Part shown: piece by piece, positions 47,526 through 59,056 of the stretch
How the letters are laid out: each line of letters starts with the position of its first letter
Numbering within the stretch: the first letter of the stretch is position 1
Origin: Magicicada septendecula
Taxonomy: Eukaryota > Arthropoda > Insecta > Hemiptera > Cicadidae
Length of the DNA stretch: 64,000 bases
Direction: 5' to 3'
NCBI GenBank assembly: GCA_034769895.1
Contig: CM068367.1
Location: 90,544,399-90,608,398, forward strand
Made by a program: the position numbers and the translations under genes
Notes under the pieces: model-generated
The model's input: the letters and a program-made list of their open reading frames with translations, nothing else
Databases searched by the model: none
What the model was told of the DNA's origin: nothing

Positions 47526-48908
47526 CCTCCCTCTTCAACTATAATTTTCATTAATAGAAAATTACCCCCACCCCGTTCAACTAGCCTTTCATTTATAGAT
47601 ATTTCATCTACGTTTCTACAATGGATTATTATGAGCTTCTTATCAGGATACTTTGTTTATCAAAATTAAGAATTTTACTCTTGTTAAAACATAAAACGTT
47701 GCAGGTAAACTACCCCTTTCTCTTAACCGATCTTCACCAAAATCAATAGGCCTTCAGTCCTCTACAATTCAGGGATGCATGCAAAAAATTTTTTGATTCT
47801 GGTTGAATGTGCGTCAGTTATTGTTCGTCATGAAAACATTTCTCTTGTTACAACATAAAATGTTGCTGGTAAACTACCCCTTTCCCTTAACCTATCTTCA
47901 CCAAAATCGACAGGCCTTGAGTTCTCTACAATTCAGGCATGCATGCAAAACATTATTTGATTCTTTTTAATGTGCGGCAGTTATCGTTCGTCATAGAAAC
48001 AATTACTCTTGTTAAAATATGAAAAGTGGCAGGTAAACTACCCCTTTCCCTTACCCAATCTTCAACAAAATCAACAGGCCTTCACTTCTTTACAATTCAG
48101 GACAGCATACAAAAAAGTATATGATTCTCTTTGAATTTACGGCAGTTATCGTTCGTCATAAAACAAATTACCCTTGTTAAAACATAAAACTTTGCTAGTA
48201 AACTACCCCTTTCCCCTAACCGATCTTCAACAAAATCAACAGACCTTGAACACTATAATTCAGAAAGGTATGCAAAAAAGTAGTTGATTCTGTTAGAATT
48301 TACAGCAGTTATAGTTCGTCATAGAAAAATTACCCTTGTTAAAACATAAAATGTTGCAGGTAAACTACCCCTTTCCCTTAACCGATCTTCACCAACACCA
48401 ACAGGTCTTAAGAACTCTACTATTCAGGGCTGTATGCAAAACATTATGTGATTCTATTTGAATTTGCGGCGGTTATCGTTTGACATAAGAAAAAATTACC
48501 CTTGATAAAAAAAAAGTTGCAGGTAAACTACCCCTTGCCCGTAACCGATCTTCACCAAACACAACAGGTCTTGAGTACTCTACAATTCAGGACTGCATGC
48601 AAAAAATTATTTGATTCTGTTGGAATTTGCTGCTCTTATCGTTTGCCATAGAAAATACCCTTGTTAAAACATAAAACGATGCTGGTAAACTACCCCTTTC
48701 CCTTAACCGATCTTCACCAAAAACAATAGGTCTTGAGAACTCTACAATTCAGGGCTGTATGCAAACCATTATTTGATTCTCTTTGAATTTACGGCAGTTA
48801 TCGTTTGCAAAAAAAAAAAAAAATTACCCTTGATAAAAAAAAAGTTGCATGTAAACTACCCCTTCCCCTTAACCAATCTTCACCAAAAACAATAGGTCTT
48901 GAGTACTC
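47526..48908 (-). repeat. Inverted satellite block with spacer
   Basis: Spacer A (47526-47680) then about eight monomers, all reverse-complemented (acttttac...aaactacccctttccctt). Type 2 monomers lie nearest the spacer and type 1 nearest the hairpin module, the mirror of the polarity in forward blocks. Confidence 0.93.
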
Positions 48909-49045
48909 TAACAGACACTTTTCGAAAAATGACCTTTTTTCATGTTTTGAGTGTAGTACAATCAGAATCTGCAATAATCTCGAACACGATTTTTTTTGCC
49001 ATCACCATACTTCCATTTCCTTAAGGAACATGGAAGTAATATATT
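48909..49045 (-). repeat. Hairpin module, inverted copy
   Basis: Reverse complement of the module at 1255-1425; its palindrome (acttccatttccttaaggaa then catggaagt) is the point where forward satellite resumes. Confidence 0.88.
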
Positions 49046-50130
49046 TTTGTGTACATTCCTGAATTGTAAAGCAATGAAGGCCTGTTGATTTTGGTGAGGA
49101 TCCGTTAAGGGAAAGAGGTAGTTTACGATATCGTGCAACGTATATTGTTTTAACAAGGGTATTTTCTATGGCAAACGAGAACAGTCACAAAGTCAAATAT
49201 AATCAAATAATTTTTTGCATGCAACTCTGAATAGTAGAGTTCTCAAGACCTATTGTTTTTGGTGAAGATCGGTTAAGGGAAAGGGGTAGTTTAACTGCAA
49301 CGTTTTTTGTTTTAACAAGAGTATTTTCTATGAAGAACGATAACTGCCGCACATTCAAACAGAATTTTTTTTTTTTTGCATACGTCCATCAATTGTAGAT
49401 AACTCAAGGTCTGTTGATTTTGTTGAAGATCGGTTAAGGGAAAGGGGTAGTTTACCTGCAACATTTTATGTTGTAACAAGAGAACGTTTTCCATGAAGAA
49501 CGACAACTGCCGTAAATTCAAACAGAATCAAATAATTTTTTACATATGTCCTGAGTTGTAGAGCACTCATGGCCTATTGATTTTGGTGAAGATTGGTTAA
49601 GGGAAAGGAGTAGTTTACCTGCCACTTTTAATGTTTTAACAAGAGTTAATTGTTTCTATGACGAACGATAACTGCCGCATATTCAAACAGAATCAAATAA
49701 TTTTTTGCATGCAACTCTGAATAGTAGAGTTCTCAAGACCTATTGTTTTTGGTGAAGATCGGTTAAGGGAAAGGGGTAGTTTACCTGCAACGTTTTTTGT
49801 TTTAACAAGAGTATTTCCTATGACGACTGATAACTGCCGTAAATTCAAACATAATCAAATAAGTTTTTGCATACATCTCTAAATTGTAGAGTACTCAAGG
49901 CCTGTTGATTTTGGTGAAGATCGGTTAAGGGAAAGGGGTAGTTTAACAGCAACATTTTATGTTGTAACAAGAGAAATTTTTTCACGACGAACGATAACTG
50001 CCGTAAATTCAAACAGAATCAAATAATTTTTTTACATATGTGCCTGAGTTGTAGAATACTCGAGGCCTATTGATTTTGGTGAAGATAGGTTACGGGGAAA
50101 GGGCAGTTTACCCGAAACATTTTTTTTTTG
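49046..50130 (+). repeat. 162 bp satellite array, block 4
   Basis: About six and a half forward monomers of mixed type. Confidence 0.93.
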
Positions 50131-50298
50131 TAACAAGAGTAAAGTACTTAATTTTGATAAATAAAGTATCCTGATAAGAAGATCTTAATAATCCACTGTA
50201 GAAACATAGAAGAAATATCTATAAATGAGGAGGCTAGTTGAACGGGCTGGGGGTAATTTTCTATAAACGAAAATTATAGTAAAAGGGGAGGGGATAAT
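50131..50298 (+). repeat. Satellite spacer A
   Basis: Same module as 4716-4885; here it joins a hairpin module directly, without a hammerhead unit. Confidence 0.88.
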
Positions 50299-50432
50299 TT
50301 TACTTCCATGTTCCTTAAGGAAATGGAAGTATGGTGATGGCAAAAAATCGTGTTTGAGATTATTGCAGATTCTGATTGTACTACACTCAAAACATGAAAA
50401 AAGTCATTTTTCAAAAAGTGTCTGTGTGTGTC
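50299..50432 (+). repeat. Hairpin module, copy 3
   Basis: ACTTCCATGTTCCTTAAGGA then atggaagt at its start; runs into satellite through tgtgtgtgtctgtaga. Confidence 0.88.
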
Positions 50433-51415
50433 TGTAGATTTTTTTCTATGGCAAACAATAACAGTCGCATATTCAAACAGACTCAAATAATTTTTTGCAT
50501 ACAGCCCTTAATTGTAGAGTTCTCAAGACATATTGTTTTTGGTAAAGGGCGGTTAAGGGAAAGGGGAAGTTTACCAGCAATGTTTTATGTTTTAACAAGG
50601 GTATTTTCTATGACAAACGATAACAGCCACAAATTCAAAAAGAATCAAATGATTATTTGCATACAGCCCTAAATTATACAGTTCTCAAGACCTTTTGTTT
50701 TTGGTGAAGATCGGTTAAGGGAAAGGGGTAGTTTACCTGCTACGTTTTATGTTTTAACAAGGGTATTTTTTCTATGGCAAACGATAACAGCCGCAAATTC
50801 AAACAGAATCAAATAATGTTTTGCAAACAGCCCTGAATATTAGGGTTCTCAAGACCTGTTGGTTTTGGTGAAGATCGGTTAAGGGAATAGGGTAGTTTAC
50901 CTGCAACTTTTTTTTTTAATAAGGGTAATTATTTTCTATGGCAAACGATAACAGCTGCAAATTCAAGCAGACTCAAAGAATGTTTTGCAAACAGCCCTGA
51001 ATATTAGGGTTCTCAAGACCTGTTGGTTTTGGTGAAGATCGGTTAAGGGAATAGGGTAGTTTACCTGCAACTTTTTTTTTTAATAAGGGTAATTATTTTC
51101 TATGGCAAACGATAACAGCCGCAAATTCAAGCAGACTCGAAGAATGTTCCGCATACAACCCTGAATTGTAGAGTTCTCAAGACCTTTTGTTTTTGGTGCA
51201 GATCGTTTAAGGGAATTGGGTAGTTTACCTGCAACATTTTATGTTTTAACAAGGGTAATTTTTTTTACGACGAACGATAACTGCCGTAAATTCAAACATA
51301 ATCAAATATGTTTTTGCATACATCACTAAATTCTAGAGAACTCAAGGCCTGTTGATTTTGGTGAAGATCGGTTAAGGGAAAGGGGTAGTTTACCTGCAAC
51401 AAGTTTTATTGTAAC
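50433..51415 (+). repeat. 162 bp satellite array, block 5
   Basis: About six monomers, type 1 then a final type 2. Two neighbours (about 50821-50984 and 50985-51148) share private variants (aatattagggttctc, gacctgttggttttgg) and are a recent single-monomer duplication. Confidence 0.93.
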
Positions 51416-51580
51416 AAGAGTAAATTCTTAATTTTGATAAATAAAGTATCCTGATAAGAAGATCTTAATAATTCACTGTAGAAACGTAGATGAAATATCT
51501 ATAAATGAAGAGGCTAGTTGAATGGGGTGGGGTAAATTTCTATAAATGAAAATTATAGTTGAAGGGGGAGGGGATAATTT
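51416..51580 (+). repeat. Satellite spacer A
   Basis: As 4716-4885, followed by a hammerhead unit. Confidence 0.88.
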
Positions 51581-51863
51581 TTATGTGTACTACGTTATCG
51601 GCAACAAAGTAGTAGTTTGTTGTTAAAATTCCTTCCCGGGCTGTTTGGCCGTAGTCCAATGTTTTCTGCAAAACCAGATGTTTCGGCAGTGACGTCGACT
51701 GCCATCATCAGTGAAAATCGAGTGCGATAACGTGTGGTGGTATACGTTAGTGAAAACAGTACTGTGGTTAAGGCTGAAGCAATAAGTGGAAAGAAGTAGT
51801 CTCTATGGAAACATTTCATTTTGTAAATGATTTAAAATATAAATCTTAGAACTTGGAAGTCAT
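51581..51863 (-). repeat. Hammerhead unit, copy 4
   Basis: Complete unit interrupted near its end (tggaagtcat) by the 198 bp foldback insertion; its last bases resume at 52062. Confidence 0.88.
51674..51714 (-). ncRNA. Hammerhead ribozyme motif, unit copy 4
   Basis: CTGATGA, extra T, stem II GGCAGT with ACTGCC, GAAA, stem III A-CA-T, cleavage after ATC. All core residues are present. Confidence 0.62.
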
Positions 51864-52061
51864 AAATATCTTGTTGATTCATCCTCTTTGTTCACTTTTA
51901 CTAATATTATTATATACAAAAAACTTTCACAAATGAACTTACTTTTGTTCTCACTTTCACAAACGTTTCAAGGTGTTGTGCCTCTTCCTCAGTGTGAGTA
52001 AATACAAGTAAAAGTGAGAACAAAAGTAAGTTCATTTGTGAAAGTTTTTTATATATAATAA
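51864..52061 (-). mobile_element. 198 bp foldback insertion carrying a hammerhead
   Basis: Flanked by a perfect 10 bp duplication tggaagtcat (51854-51863 and 52062-52071) within a hammerhead unit. Arms of about 45 bp (51911-51956 and 52010-52056: aaaaactttcacaaatgaac mirrored by gttcatttgtgaaagttttt) enclose a hammerhead motif. It has no coding capacity. The target duplication shows it inserted as a unit. I interpret it as a short non-autonomous PLE derivative. Confidence 0.8.
51957..51997 (-). ncRNA. Hammerhead ribozyme motif in foldback insertion
   Basis: Minus strand: stem I TCACA with TGTGA (five perfect pairs), CTGAGGA, extra A, stem II with AGG/CCT at its base and a larger loop, GAAA, self-complementary stem III ACGT, cleavage expected after GTT. 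Confidence 0.7.
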
Positions 52062-52221
52062 TGGAAGTCATGTATGGTTCTCCATACCGATATTTTTCTA
52101 TGGCAAACGATAACAGCTGCAAATTCAAACAGAATCAAATAATGTTTTGCATACAGCCCTGTATTGTAGTAGAGTTCTCAAGACGTATTGGTGTTGGTGA
52201 AGATCGGTTAAGGGAAAGGGG
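52062..52221 (+). repeat. Hammerhead-unit end plus satellite monomer
   Basis: The last 35 bp of unit copy 4, then one type 1 monomer cut at ggggta by the Tc1/mariner-superfamily element; the monomer resumes at 59374. Confidence 0.88.
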
Positions 52222-52818
52222 TATACTATTATTAAAATTTGTTTGGTATTGACAGATGGAACGTTGATTAAACAACTGACTGCTACGTGCCTCTCAACCA
52301 ATCGCCGTACTCAAAACTGTAAACAGTAACCGTACCAACGCACACTGTTGCCAATAATGTCCCACACGTGCTGTTATTAAAACCAGTGTGGAATGTCGCG
52401 CCACAGAGTGAACTGTTAGTGTAGGTTCTATGTAACAAAGTCTGTCTGTTAAGAGTGCTGTGTTCTCGGTTACACTTGTTTGATTATTCGTGGGTGTACG
52501 TTAGTTTAATACTTAAATAGTTGTGTTGCAGATACAAGTTTATTGTTAACTAATTTCTAATTACTTAACTAATTTCTGACTAATTAACTAAGTGTAGTGA
52601 AAACGTGTGAATCTATTATTAACTAAATAAGCATAAGCATGTTTAAATAACATGTTTACCTAAGTATAAATTTACTTTATTTTGTTCATTTTACGGAACT
52701 TTGTGCGTGCGATTTTTATTTTAAAACAATTTGTATAAATATCTACATTCTTAAATTTTGAATTCTTTAAAATAAGTAACAGCTTTAACCTATACACGTT
52801 TACTTTGAAACAGTAGGT

Positions 52819-54256
52819 ATGTCTGAAAGTGAGGAAACTGGGAAAAAGCGTGGTCGACCGCGAATACACCCGGTAAAAGAGAAAACATGTATTTCCGGTC
52901 GCGGAGTACCAATTAGAGGGCAGTCCAGAGAATTCGTTTGTTCTCTACGAGATTATTTCGAGAAAGAGAAGGAACATGGTGGGCCTCTGATTTCAGTTAG
53001 TCAAGTTGTTGATAGAACAGCAGCTGCACTCTCTATAAGTAAAAATACTGTCGTAACGATAGGTAAGGAGAAGTTTAAACAAAGCGAGGAAGCTGGCCCT
53101 TCTAAACTGGAAACACCAGGTAAAAAAAGATGGATAGAAAAACGTGTTACTAATCTGGATGCTTTTGCATAAGATGGGATCCGTCGCCACGTATATGAGT
53201 ATTACAGTCGTAAAGAGTATCCTACAATAAAAAAGCTAATCGTTACTCTTCATGATGCAGAGGTTTTCACTGGTACCCACTCGTCTTTACGGTCCGTAAT
53301 TAAAAATTTGGGATTTAAATTTACTACCGTTTAGGGTAGAAAAGTATTAATGGAGCAACAACACGTAGTTGCTTCTTGCTGTAGATTTCTTAGGGGTGTA
53401 ATAAATGAAAATTTTAATAACGTTGTCTGGGTTGACGAAACATGGGTGAACGCAGGACATTCTTTAAAAAAGTGTTGGTAGGAAGATTCTACGGCGGGAA
53501 CTATGCCAGTGCGAATTGGAAAAGGTGGAAGACTTATAATTATCCACACCGGAAATTCTCAGGGGTTTATTCCCAATTGCCTCTATGTATTTACATCGAA
53601 AAAGACTTTCGACTATTACGAAGAAATGAATCACAACAAATTTAAAACATGGTTTGAAGAATTCCTGTTAAAGAATATTCCTCCCAATTCAGTGATCGTG
53701 ATGGACAACGCCCCATATATCATTCAGTGATTAAAGACAAGGCTCCAACAATGGCTTCAAAAAAAAAAAGAGATGGCTGAACGGTTAAAATGTCGAAACA
53801 TTCCATTGACAGAGGATATGAAAAAGGCTGAGTTGATGGAATTTGTACTATTTAATAAACCAAAGTTTCCTGTGTATATTGTTGACGAGTTGGCTGAAAG
53901 TTACGGTCATAAAGTCATCCGGTTGCCTCCATATCATTGTCACTTTAACGCCATAGAACTAATATGGGCCAGGGTTAAAAAATACGTTGCCATAAATTCA
54001 AAACATTCATAATACCAAATTCACGATGACTGAAGTACAAAAATTAATAAATGAAGCCATGCAAATGATTACTGGAGAAGACTGGAAGAAGGTAGTCGAA
54101 CACACCAAGTCAGTTATTGAAGACGCTTGGAAAAATGAAGGTATAGTGGAACAGCAGGTAGAAAATTTGATCATTTCTGTAAATTGTTCGAGTGACAGTG
54201 AATCAGTTGAATCTGAAGATAGTGATTCTACATTAAGCGGAGTTCACCCATTATAA
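52819..54256 (+). pseudogene. IS630-Tc1-mariner transposase, DD82E-like, broken
   Basis: ATG at 52819 (MSESEETGKKRGRPRIHPVK; the RGRP run is AT-hook-like). A helix-turn-helix follows (QVVDRTAAALSISKNTV). Stops or frameshifts occur at 53170, 53332, about 53480, 53728, about 53765 and 54012. Catalytic motifs: VVWVDETWVNAGH (first Asp at 53434-53436), SVIVMDNAPY (second Asp at 53704-53706) and LPPYHCHFNAIELIWARVK (Glu at 53956-53958). Second Asp to Glu is 83 codons here, or 82 if the A-run at 53759-53769 gained one base after a 2 bp gain near 53720. This is much longer than the 34-41 of ordinary Tc1/mariner and fits the DD82E ('Sailor') group. The C-terminus is acidic and Ser-rich. All three catalytic codons survive despite six breaks. 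Confidence 0.85.
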
Positions 54257-54777
54257 ACGTAAGTTTTTATTTTGTTTAATGTTAGAAGTAATGTTAAATA
54301 TAAAATTGCAATATAAAAGTATTTAATTTAATCTTTAACTAAACAAAAATTAACAAACGAAATGTTATATAGTCCAATATTACAATTTCTATCAATTATA
54401 AATTAATATTTCACTATTTATAGGCAGTTTCATTTATGAAAAATTCGCAAATATTTACGCTTGCTTAATACCAAATTGCCTGTATTTATTAAGTTCATGA
54501 TATAATAATGGAGTAATTATTTATCACGTTTTTCGAGTAAATTATTATGATATTAAATCCATACCAAAATATTAAGTAAGATCTCATATTATCATAGTTG
54601 GACTTAACTAGAATTTGCGTAACACGGTTCATGTCATTTCACAAAATAAAAGATTTTTTACACGATTGTGAACAGTTTAGTGTGCACTATGATTAAGGTA
54701 ATGTACAGTATAATACGTACATGTTATTGCAACCATACATTAAATAATCGTATTCACTACGATATAAGCTATGCGAC
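54257..54777. other. 3' region of the Tc1/mariner element
   Basis: AT-rich DNA between the transposase and the PLE insertion, no feature. Confidence 0.6.
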
Positions 54778-54889
54778 TTCACTACAAAATTTTAAAGTCA
54801 TTGTATTGGTATCCGCGTCACAATTATTATAATTAAACTATAAAGTTTTACCTTAATCCGTCTATGTGATCGCTTAACTTTTCTTCTTT

Positions 54890-54929
54890 TCTTCTAACGC
54901 GTTTCGGATTGTTAATCCATCATCAGAGG
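54890..54929 (-). ncRNA. Hammerhead ribozyme motif, PLE3
   Basis: Minus strand: CTGATGA, extra T, stem II GGATT with AATCC, GAAA, self-complementary stem III ACGCGT, cleavage expected after GTT. Inner stem I is only CT/AG, with a farther CTTAAC/GTTAAG pairing. Identical motif in the right copy. Confidence 0.65.
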
Positions 54930-55106
54930 TTAAAATAATTCGTCGGTTAAGACTTCGTTAAACATTAAAAGTTGCGTAAAAGACATTTAAAAATTACACT
55001 AAAAGAACATTTAAAAATATAGTCCACAAACACAGCGACATAGCGTATGTGAGTGCGCACTCAATACCGGTCAGCGACGTACTGCACAGTTTATTGGAGT
55101 TTCATG

Positions 55107-56693
55107 TTATCTATTGATGTGTTGGGGTATGTATTCTATGGCTATGTTATCTATAATCTTATCGTATAGTGTATGCGATTTAAATGCCAATTGTTCGTTT
55201 AATATATTATTGGGATTATTTCTGAAGGCTCGGTAAATTTCGAACTCTTCTACCGCATCCATATATCGTCCCTTTCTGCAAATGTGTAAGGGTTTGCAAT
55301 TTGTCTCAAAATTTGTATAATTATGATTTAATGTGACGAGATGTTTAGCGTAGTTTGATTTATTTATATTTGAAATGCTCGTGGGTAAGTGTTCTTTATA
55401 TCTTTCGAAAAAGGTCCTGCCAGTCTGACCAATGTAATGCATGTTGCAGTCATCACATATCATTTTGTATACACCCGTTCTTTTTTCAATTGATGTACGT
55501 GTGGCATTATTTAGCATTTTACGGATATTGTTGGTTGTTCTAAATGCGATGTGGATGTTATGTTTTTTAAAGGTGTTTCTAATGAGCATTGAAAAGTTGT
55601 TAGTATAATCAATCGCCATATATATTGCGTTCGTCGTGACACGGTGAGGGTTGTTAGTTCTGCGTTTGTGTCTAAGCATCAAGCGTTCCACTAATGAACT
55701 GCGGTAACCGTTCGTAATTGCAATATGTTTAATTATATCTACTTCTTCTTTGTGGTTGGCGGGATCTAAAGGTACGCTGTATAGTCTGTGTATCATACTA
55801 TTGAATGCGGCCATTTTTTGTGAGTGCGGGTGGAAAGAATCAGCATGTATAACACCAACAGTTGTGGTGGGTTTTCTGTATATTCTGTATTGAAATTTAT
55901 TATTATGTTTCATAAAAGTTAAGTCCAGAAAATTTATGGCATTGTCTGATTCTATTTCAAGTGTGAATTGTATGTTTTTGGTAATGTTATTCATGTAATG
56001 TAACAACATGTTTGCCTGTCTCGTTGTCCCGTCAAATATTACAAACGTGTCATCCACGTATCTTTTATAAAATGAGATGTTACGTTGCCATTTATTGTGT
56101 GGGGATAGCAAATATGTATTTTCAAAGTTATTCAGGAAAATGTCAGCCAGCAAACCAGACAAGGGTGAACCCATTGCAAGACCCTCCTCTTGAATAAAAA
56201 TTGTATCATTGAATGTGAAATAATTCTGTTGTAATACTACGTCCAGTAACAGCAACAATTCTGTTATTTTTTGTAGACTTAACTTTCCTGTTCGTATTAA
56301 ATTATTTCTTAGAATGTCTAAGGTTGTCTTTACTGGGACACTTGTATATAGGTTGACTATGTCAAAAGAGATTAACTTATGCTGACTATTAATGCTGAAG
56401 TCTTTAGTTAGTTTTATTAGTTCAATGCTATTTTTTATAGCATGATTATTGTCTATAGTTATGTTACTTTTTATTAATTGGACCAATTTCTTAGATACTT
56501 TATAACCTGGGGCTGTTGTGTAATTAACAAGAGGTCTTATCGGTATATTTGGTTTATGGATCTTGGGTAAACCGTTGAACATTGGTGCGTGTGCGATTAT
56601 GGGTTTTAACTGGCGGCGTGTAGTTTCGTCAAAAAGGTGTGTGCATTTATTAATCGTTTGGTTGATGTATTTTATATACTTCGTTGTGGGATC
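55107..56693 (-). CDS. PLE3 RT-endonuclease, 5'-truncated but open
   Basis: An uninterrupted ~530-codon frame, starting inside the RT at DPTTKYIKYINQTINKCTHL and open to the stop at 55107. Motifs: LPKIHKPNIPIRPLVNY (fingers), LISFDIVNLYTSVPV (motif A), EEGLAMGSPLSGLLADIFL (motif B), YKRYVDDTFVIF (motif C), INFLDLTF (motif D), then TGVYKMICDDCNMHYIGQTG (GIY-YIG), RYKEHL, YAKHLVTLNHNY and AVEEFEIYRAFRNN (endonuclease catalytic set). The N-terminal ~250 residues are missing, because the frame ends at the dimer junction near 56693; no promoter or start of its own is visible. As the frame is intact while its partner has frameshifts, the copy may have been less exposed to decay, or the whole is young. 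Confidence 0.88.
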   Translation of the reverse strand, partial: DPTTKYIKYINQTINKCTHLFDETTRRQLKPIIAHAPMFNGLPKIHKPNIPIRPLVNYTTAPGYKVSKKLVQLIKSNITIDNNHAIKNSIELIKLTKDFSINSQHKLISFDIVNLYTSVPVKTTLDILRNNLIRTGKLSLQKITELLLLLDVVLQQNYFTFNDTIFIQEEGLAMGSPLSGLLADIFLNNFENTYLLSPHNKWQRNISFYKRYVDDTFVIFDGTTRQANMLLHYMNNITKNIQFTLEIESDNAINFLDLTFMKHNNKFQYRIYRKPTTTVGVIHADSFHPHSQKMAAFNSMIHRLYSVPLDPANHKEEVDIIKHIAITNGYRSSLVERLMLRHKRRTNNPHRVTTNAIYMAIDYTNNFSMLIRNTFKKHNIHIAFRTTNNIRKMLNNATRTSIEKRTGVYKMICDDCNMHYIGQTGRTFFERYKEHLPTSISNINKSNYAKHLVTLNHNYTNFETNCKPLHICRKGRYMDAVEEFEIYRAFRNNPNNILNEQLAFKSHTLYDKIIDNIAIEYIPQHINR

Positions 56694-56699
56694 CAACAT

Positions 56700-58839
56700 A
56701 TACTCTTGCCCAACATATTACAATACATTAATCAGCAAGTTACGAAGTTCATCTTACCGATCGTACACAAACCTGATAAGAAATTGAATACGTTAAATAC
56801 AAGACAACACCACGATAATTTCGCTGGATGTAAACATAGATTTTATACTCGAGTCTCTAATTTAACTGATATTAAATTCGACGTACAGGAGATGAATTTA
56901 CTTAATAAAGGTAAATAGGAACCACGCAACTAAAGAATTAATTACAACTGAAGCAGCCATAAAAAGTATAACAGATTCACAGACACAAAACGAGTTAAGA
57001 GTTACAATCAATAGTAAAATAGACAGACATATACGGACACATAATAACAACTGTAAACCATTTTCTAACAATTTAAAAAAGAAATATATAAGTGAAAAGA
57101 AAACTGTTATACAAATTAAACATAAACTAAACGAACATAAGGCCATAGCCACTAAATCTGACAAGGGCAACACTATGGTTATTCTACCAATAGACATGTA
57201 CCAACAAAAAGTATACGAATTTATTCATAACAACAACATAAGAGCCATAGACTCGGATCCCACAACGAAGTATATAAAATACATCAACCAAACGATTAAT
57301 AAATGCACACACCTTTTTGACGAAACTACACGCCGCCAGTTAAAACCCATAATCGCACACGCACCAATGTTCAACGGTTTACCCAAGATCCATAAACCAA
57401 ATATACCGATAAGACCTCTTGTTAATTACACAACAGCCCCAGGTTATAAAGTATCTAAGAAATTGGTCCAATTAATAAAAAGTAACATAACTATAGACAA
57501 TACTCATGCTATAAAAAATAGCATTGAACTAATAAAACTAACTAAAGACTTCAGCATTAATAGTCAGCATAAGTTAATCTCCTTTGACATAGTCAACCTA
57601 TATACAAGTGTCCCAGTAAAGACAACCTTAGACATTCTAAGAAATAATTTAATACGAACAGGAAAGTTAAATCTACAAAAAATAACAGAATTGTTGCTGT
57701 TACTGGACGTAGTATTACAACAGAATTATTTCACATTCAATGATACAATTTTTATTCAAGAGGAGGGTCTTGCAATGGGTTCACCCTTGTCTGGTTTGCT
57801 GGCTGACATTTTCCTGAATAACTTTGAAAATACATATTTGCTATCCCCACACAATAAATGGCAACGTAACATCTCATTTTATAAAAGATACGTGGATGAC
57901 ACGTTTGTAATATTTGACGGGACAACGAGACAGGCAAACATGTTGTTACATTACATGAATAACATTACCAAAAACATACAATTCACACTTGAAATAGAAT
58001 CAGACAATGCCATAAATTTCTGGACTTAACTTTTATGAAACATAATAATAAATTTCAATACAGAATATACAGAAAACCCACCACAACTGATGGTGTTATA
58101 CATGCTGATTCTTTCCACCCGCACTCACAAAAAATGGCCGCATTCAATAGTATGATACACAGACTATACAGCGTACCTTTAGATCCCGCCAACCACAAAG
58201 AAGAAGTAGATATAATTAAACATATTGCAATTACGAACGGTTACCGCAGTTCATTAGTGGAACGCTTAATGCTTAGACACACGCAGAACTAACAACCCTC
58301 ACCGTGTCACAACGAACGCAATATATATGGCGATTGATTATACTAACAACTTTTCAATGCTCATTAGAAACACCTTTAAAAAACATAACATCCACATCGC
58401 ATTTAGAACAACCAACAATATCCGTAAAATGCTAAATAATGCCACACGTACATCAATTGAAAAAAGAACGGGTGTATACAAAATGATATGTGATGACTGC
58501 AACATGCATTACATTGGTCAGACTGGCAGGACCTTTTTCGAAAGATATAAAGAACACTTACCCACGAGCATTTCAAATATAAATAAATCAAACTACGCTA
58601 AACATCTCGTCACATTAAATCATAATTATACAAATTTTGAGACAAATTGCAAACCCTTACACATTTGCAGAAAGGGACGATATATGGATGCGGTAGAAGA
58701 GTTCGAAATTTACCGAGCCTTCAGAAATAATCCCAATAATATATTAAACGAACAATTGGCATTTAAATCGCATACACTATACGATAAGATTATAGATAAC
58801 ATAGCCATAGAATACATACCCCAACACATCAATAGATAA
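56700..58839 (+). pseudogene. PLE4 RT-endonuclease, three frameshifts
   Basis: Longer copy of the same family as 55107-56693. N-terminal piece to 56918: FAGCKHRFYTRVSNLTDIKF, matching CKHKFYTRLQNLT of PLE2; then a frameshift. 56922-58029: KAIATKSDKGNTMVILPIDM, then fingers, motif A, motif B and motif C as in PLE3. A frameshift at about 58020 breaks motif D (INFWT instead of INFLDLT). A second break near 58285 falls in the linker (LRHTQN). 58327-58839 holds the complete GIY-YIG endonuclease. Apart from these indels the protein is almost identical to PLE3. It is truncated before the usual N-terminus. Confidence 0.88.
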
Positions 58840-59017
58840 CATGAAAACTCCAATAAACTGTGCAGTACGTCGCTGACCGGTATGGAGTGCGCACTCACAT
58901 CCGCTACGTCGCTATGTTTGTGGACTATATTTTTAAATGTTCTTTTAGTATAATTTTTAAATATCTTTTACGCAACTTTTAATGTTTAACGAAGTCTTAA
59001 CCGACGAATTATTTTAA

Positions 59018-59056
59018 CCTCTGATGATGGATTAACAATCCGAAACGCGTTAGAAG
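59018..59056 (+). ncRNA. Hammerhead ribozyme motif, PLE4
   Basis: Same motif as 54890-54929 on the plus strand, about 180 bp after the ORF stop: CTGATGA, extra T, GGATT/AATCC, GAAA, ACGCGT. Confidence 0.65.

Noticed and set aside
56012-56197. Short frames identical on opposite strands at 56012-56197 and 57752-57937, and at 55355 and 58403
   Set aside because: Antisense shadows of the two inverted PLE copies.
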